Positions 4,421-5,533 of a DNA stretch of 5,533 nucleotides are shown piece by piece (position 1 is the first letter of the stretch; each line of letters starts with the position of its first letter). The translations under genes were made by a program, and so were the position numbers. The notes below the pieces were generated by a model. It saw only the letters and a list, made by a program, of their open reading frames with translations, ran no database searches and was not told the origin of the DNA. Origin of the DNA: Planctomycetota bacterium (lineage in GTDB: Bacteria > Planctomycetota > MHYJ01 > WSZJ01 > JACPWG01); contig JACRIP010000392.1 in the NCBI GenBank assembly GCA_016220045.1, positions 1 to 5,533 on the forward strand. Direction: 5' to 3'.

Positions 4421-5533
4421 CTACTCGACCGCGAACGCGATTTCGGTGGCCGGGCCGGCGAGGATTTCGGGCGGCCACGTGAGGACCAGCCGCATCTGCC
4501 CGTCTTCCTCGGCCGCGGCGGCCACGATCGGCGACTCGAAAGTGAGCGCCAGCGGGTGCTCGCTCCCGCCCAAGGTCACCGCCGTGATTTCGTCGGTCTG
4601 CGGGAAGGCCGCGTGCTCGACGACGGTCTTGTCCCGGCGGCGCAGCGACAGGCCGTCGCTGAGCGCGCCCGGGGCGAACACGAAGACGAGCTGGAGCTGT
4701 TCGGCCTCCAGCGTCTTGGGCACTTTCAGGCGGTAGGAAAGGGTCACGCCCTTCTCCGCCAGCACCGCGTCCTGGCTGAGGTCCACGCCGCGCCCCGCCG
4801 CCAGGTCGTGCAGCCGCGCCTTCCAGCCGTACGCGCCGGCCGAGCGTTTGGGGTAGCCCGCCTCGCCCAGCGCCAGCGCCTGCCGCACCACCCGCCCCCC
4901 CGCCGTCCAGAGCCGCAGTTCGCCCCCGGACAGCATCCGGTGATCGCCGGAGTAGAGGGCGAGGGACCCGCGCGCGCCGAACTCCGCGGCGGCGGTTTTG
5001 GCCTTGAGGCGGAAGGGGCGGACGGAGTCGTCGGGCGGCGCGGCGAGAACCTGGACGTCGTCGAACCAGGCCTTGCCGAAGGCCCCGAGGCCGACGCAGG
5101 CGAGGCGCAGGGAGGCGGCGCCGTCGGGGGCGACGCAGGGGAAGGCGATCTCGGTCCAGGCGGTATCGCCCGCGTAGAGGTCGCTCCAGGCGCGGCCGAT
5201 CGGCTTGCCGGCGGCGCCGATCCACTCGATCTCAAGGCCCGCCGCGCCGAGCGAGGCCGCCGTGCGCACCCAGGCGGATACCTTATAAACGGTTCCGCGC
5301 TCGACCGGCAGATCCTCGCGATAGACCGCGCGCATGAAGCGGCTCGGCCGGCCCGAGGGCGCGAGCGCCTCCAGCTCCAGGCAGGCCTGGCCCTGGTGCG
5401 CCCCCTTCAGATTGGCGCGGTAGAGTTCGCCGGGGTCGCCGCGCACCGCCCAGCCGGGGAAGATCTCTTCGCTCTCGCGCTTGTACTCCTCGAAGGAGGG
5501 GTTGGTGCGGATCAGGCTGTCGGGGTTGAGCTC
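4421..5533 (-). CDS. C-terminal part of a CBM4/9-like carbohydrate-binding protein (5' end outside window)
   Basis: The frame is open to the right edge, giving 370 visible residues; the start, and any signal peptide, lie outside. The internal GTG at 5446 is not a convincing start because the domain begins upstream of it (NPSFEEYKRESEEIFPGW, residues 11-28). Residues about 8-165 look like a CBM4/9-type jelly roll: NPSFEE and a W near the first strand, YKVSAWVRT in the middle, and the closing strand KAWFDDVQV. In this family the fold binds polysaccharide and is usually attached to secreted glycoside hydrolases. Residues about 170-370 form another beta-rich domain with no catalytic motif I recognise; it ends at AFAVE without a sorting or anchor signal. 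The protein is probably extracellular, with any enzyme domain in the missing N-terminal part. The gene converges on the nadE operon. Codons run from C-ending early to G-ending late. Confidence 0.75.
   Translation of the reverse strand, partial: ELNPDSLIRTNPSFEEYKRESEEIFPGWAVRGDPGELYRANLKGAHQGQACLELEALAPSGRPSRFMRAVYREDLPVERGTVYKVSAWVRTAASLGAAGLEIEWIGAAGKPIGRAWSDLYAGDTAWTEIAFPCVAPDGAASLRLACVGLGAFGKAWFDDVQVLAAPPDDSVRPFRLKAKTAAAEFGARGSLALYSGDHRMLSGGELRLWTAGGRVVRQALALGEAGYPKRSAGAYGWKARLHDLAAGRGVDLSQDAVLAEKGVTLSYRLKVPKTLEAEQLQLVFVFAPGALSDGLSLRRRDKTVVEHAAFPQTDEITAVTLGGSEHPLALTFESPIVAAAAEEDGQMRLVLTWPPEILAGPATEIAFAVE

Overview
This is a high-GC bacterial window with four protein-coding genes and three gene-free gaps that are mostly repeat-derived sequence. 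The organism cannot be fixed from it. Strong GC-ending codon use, a membrane-tethered HEAT-repeat protein, a carbohydrate-binding-type secreted protein and many dispersed short repeats would fit an environmental lineage such as Planctomycetota or a neighbouring phylum. That placement is inference only.

Layout, left to right. Positions 1-292 carry no gene. They hold a full-consensus sigma-70 promoter on the minus strand (43-70) that fires out of the left edge, and a 145-nt near-perfect hairpin (96-240) built from CACAGAG octamers around a perfect 27-bp stem. Positions 293-1609 (minus) encode a 438-residue single-pass membrane protein with nine HEAT-type repeats. The divergent gap 1610-1969 contains a palindromic REP-like element and the promoter and ribosome binding site of the next gene. 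Positions 1970-3625 (plus) encode glutamine-dependent NAD+ synthetase (NadE), the most secure call here. It is followed 23 nt later by a 131-residue TerB-like protein (3649-4044), very probably in the same operon. The convergent gap 4045-4420 is filled with two diverged copies of a roughly 80-bp unit and several octamer arrays. From 4421 to the right edge (minus) runs the C-terminal 370 residues of a larger protein with a CBM4/9-like jelly-roll domain and an unrecognised beta-rich C-terminal domain.

NadE makes NAD+ from deamido-NAD+ using glutamine. The TerB-like protein is likely co-transcribed with it but has no evident enzymatic link. The HEAT protein and the CBM-like protein have their own transcription units and no visible connection to NAD metabolism.

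I found no clear undescribed defence, mobile or biosynthetic system. The most unusual content is the intergenic DNA: three sequence-unrelated repeat families that all have an 8-bp period, with different unit numbers in the copies, together with long hairpins. No tRNA, rRNA, CRISPR array, integrase or transposase gene was seen.
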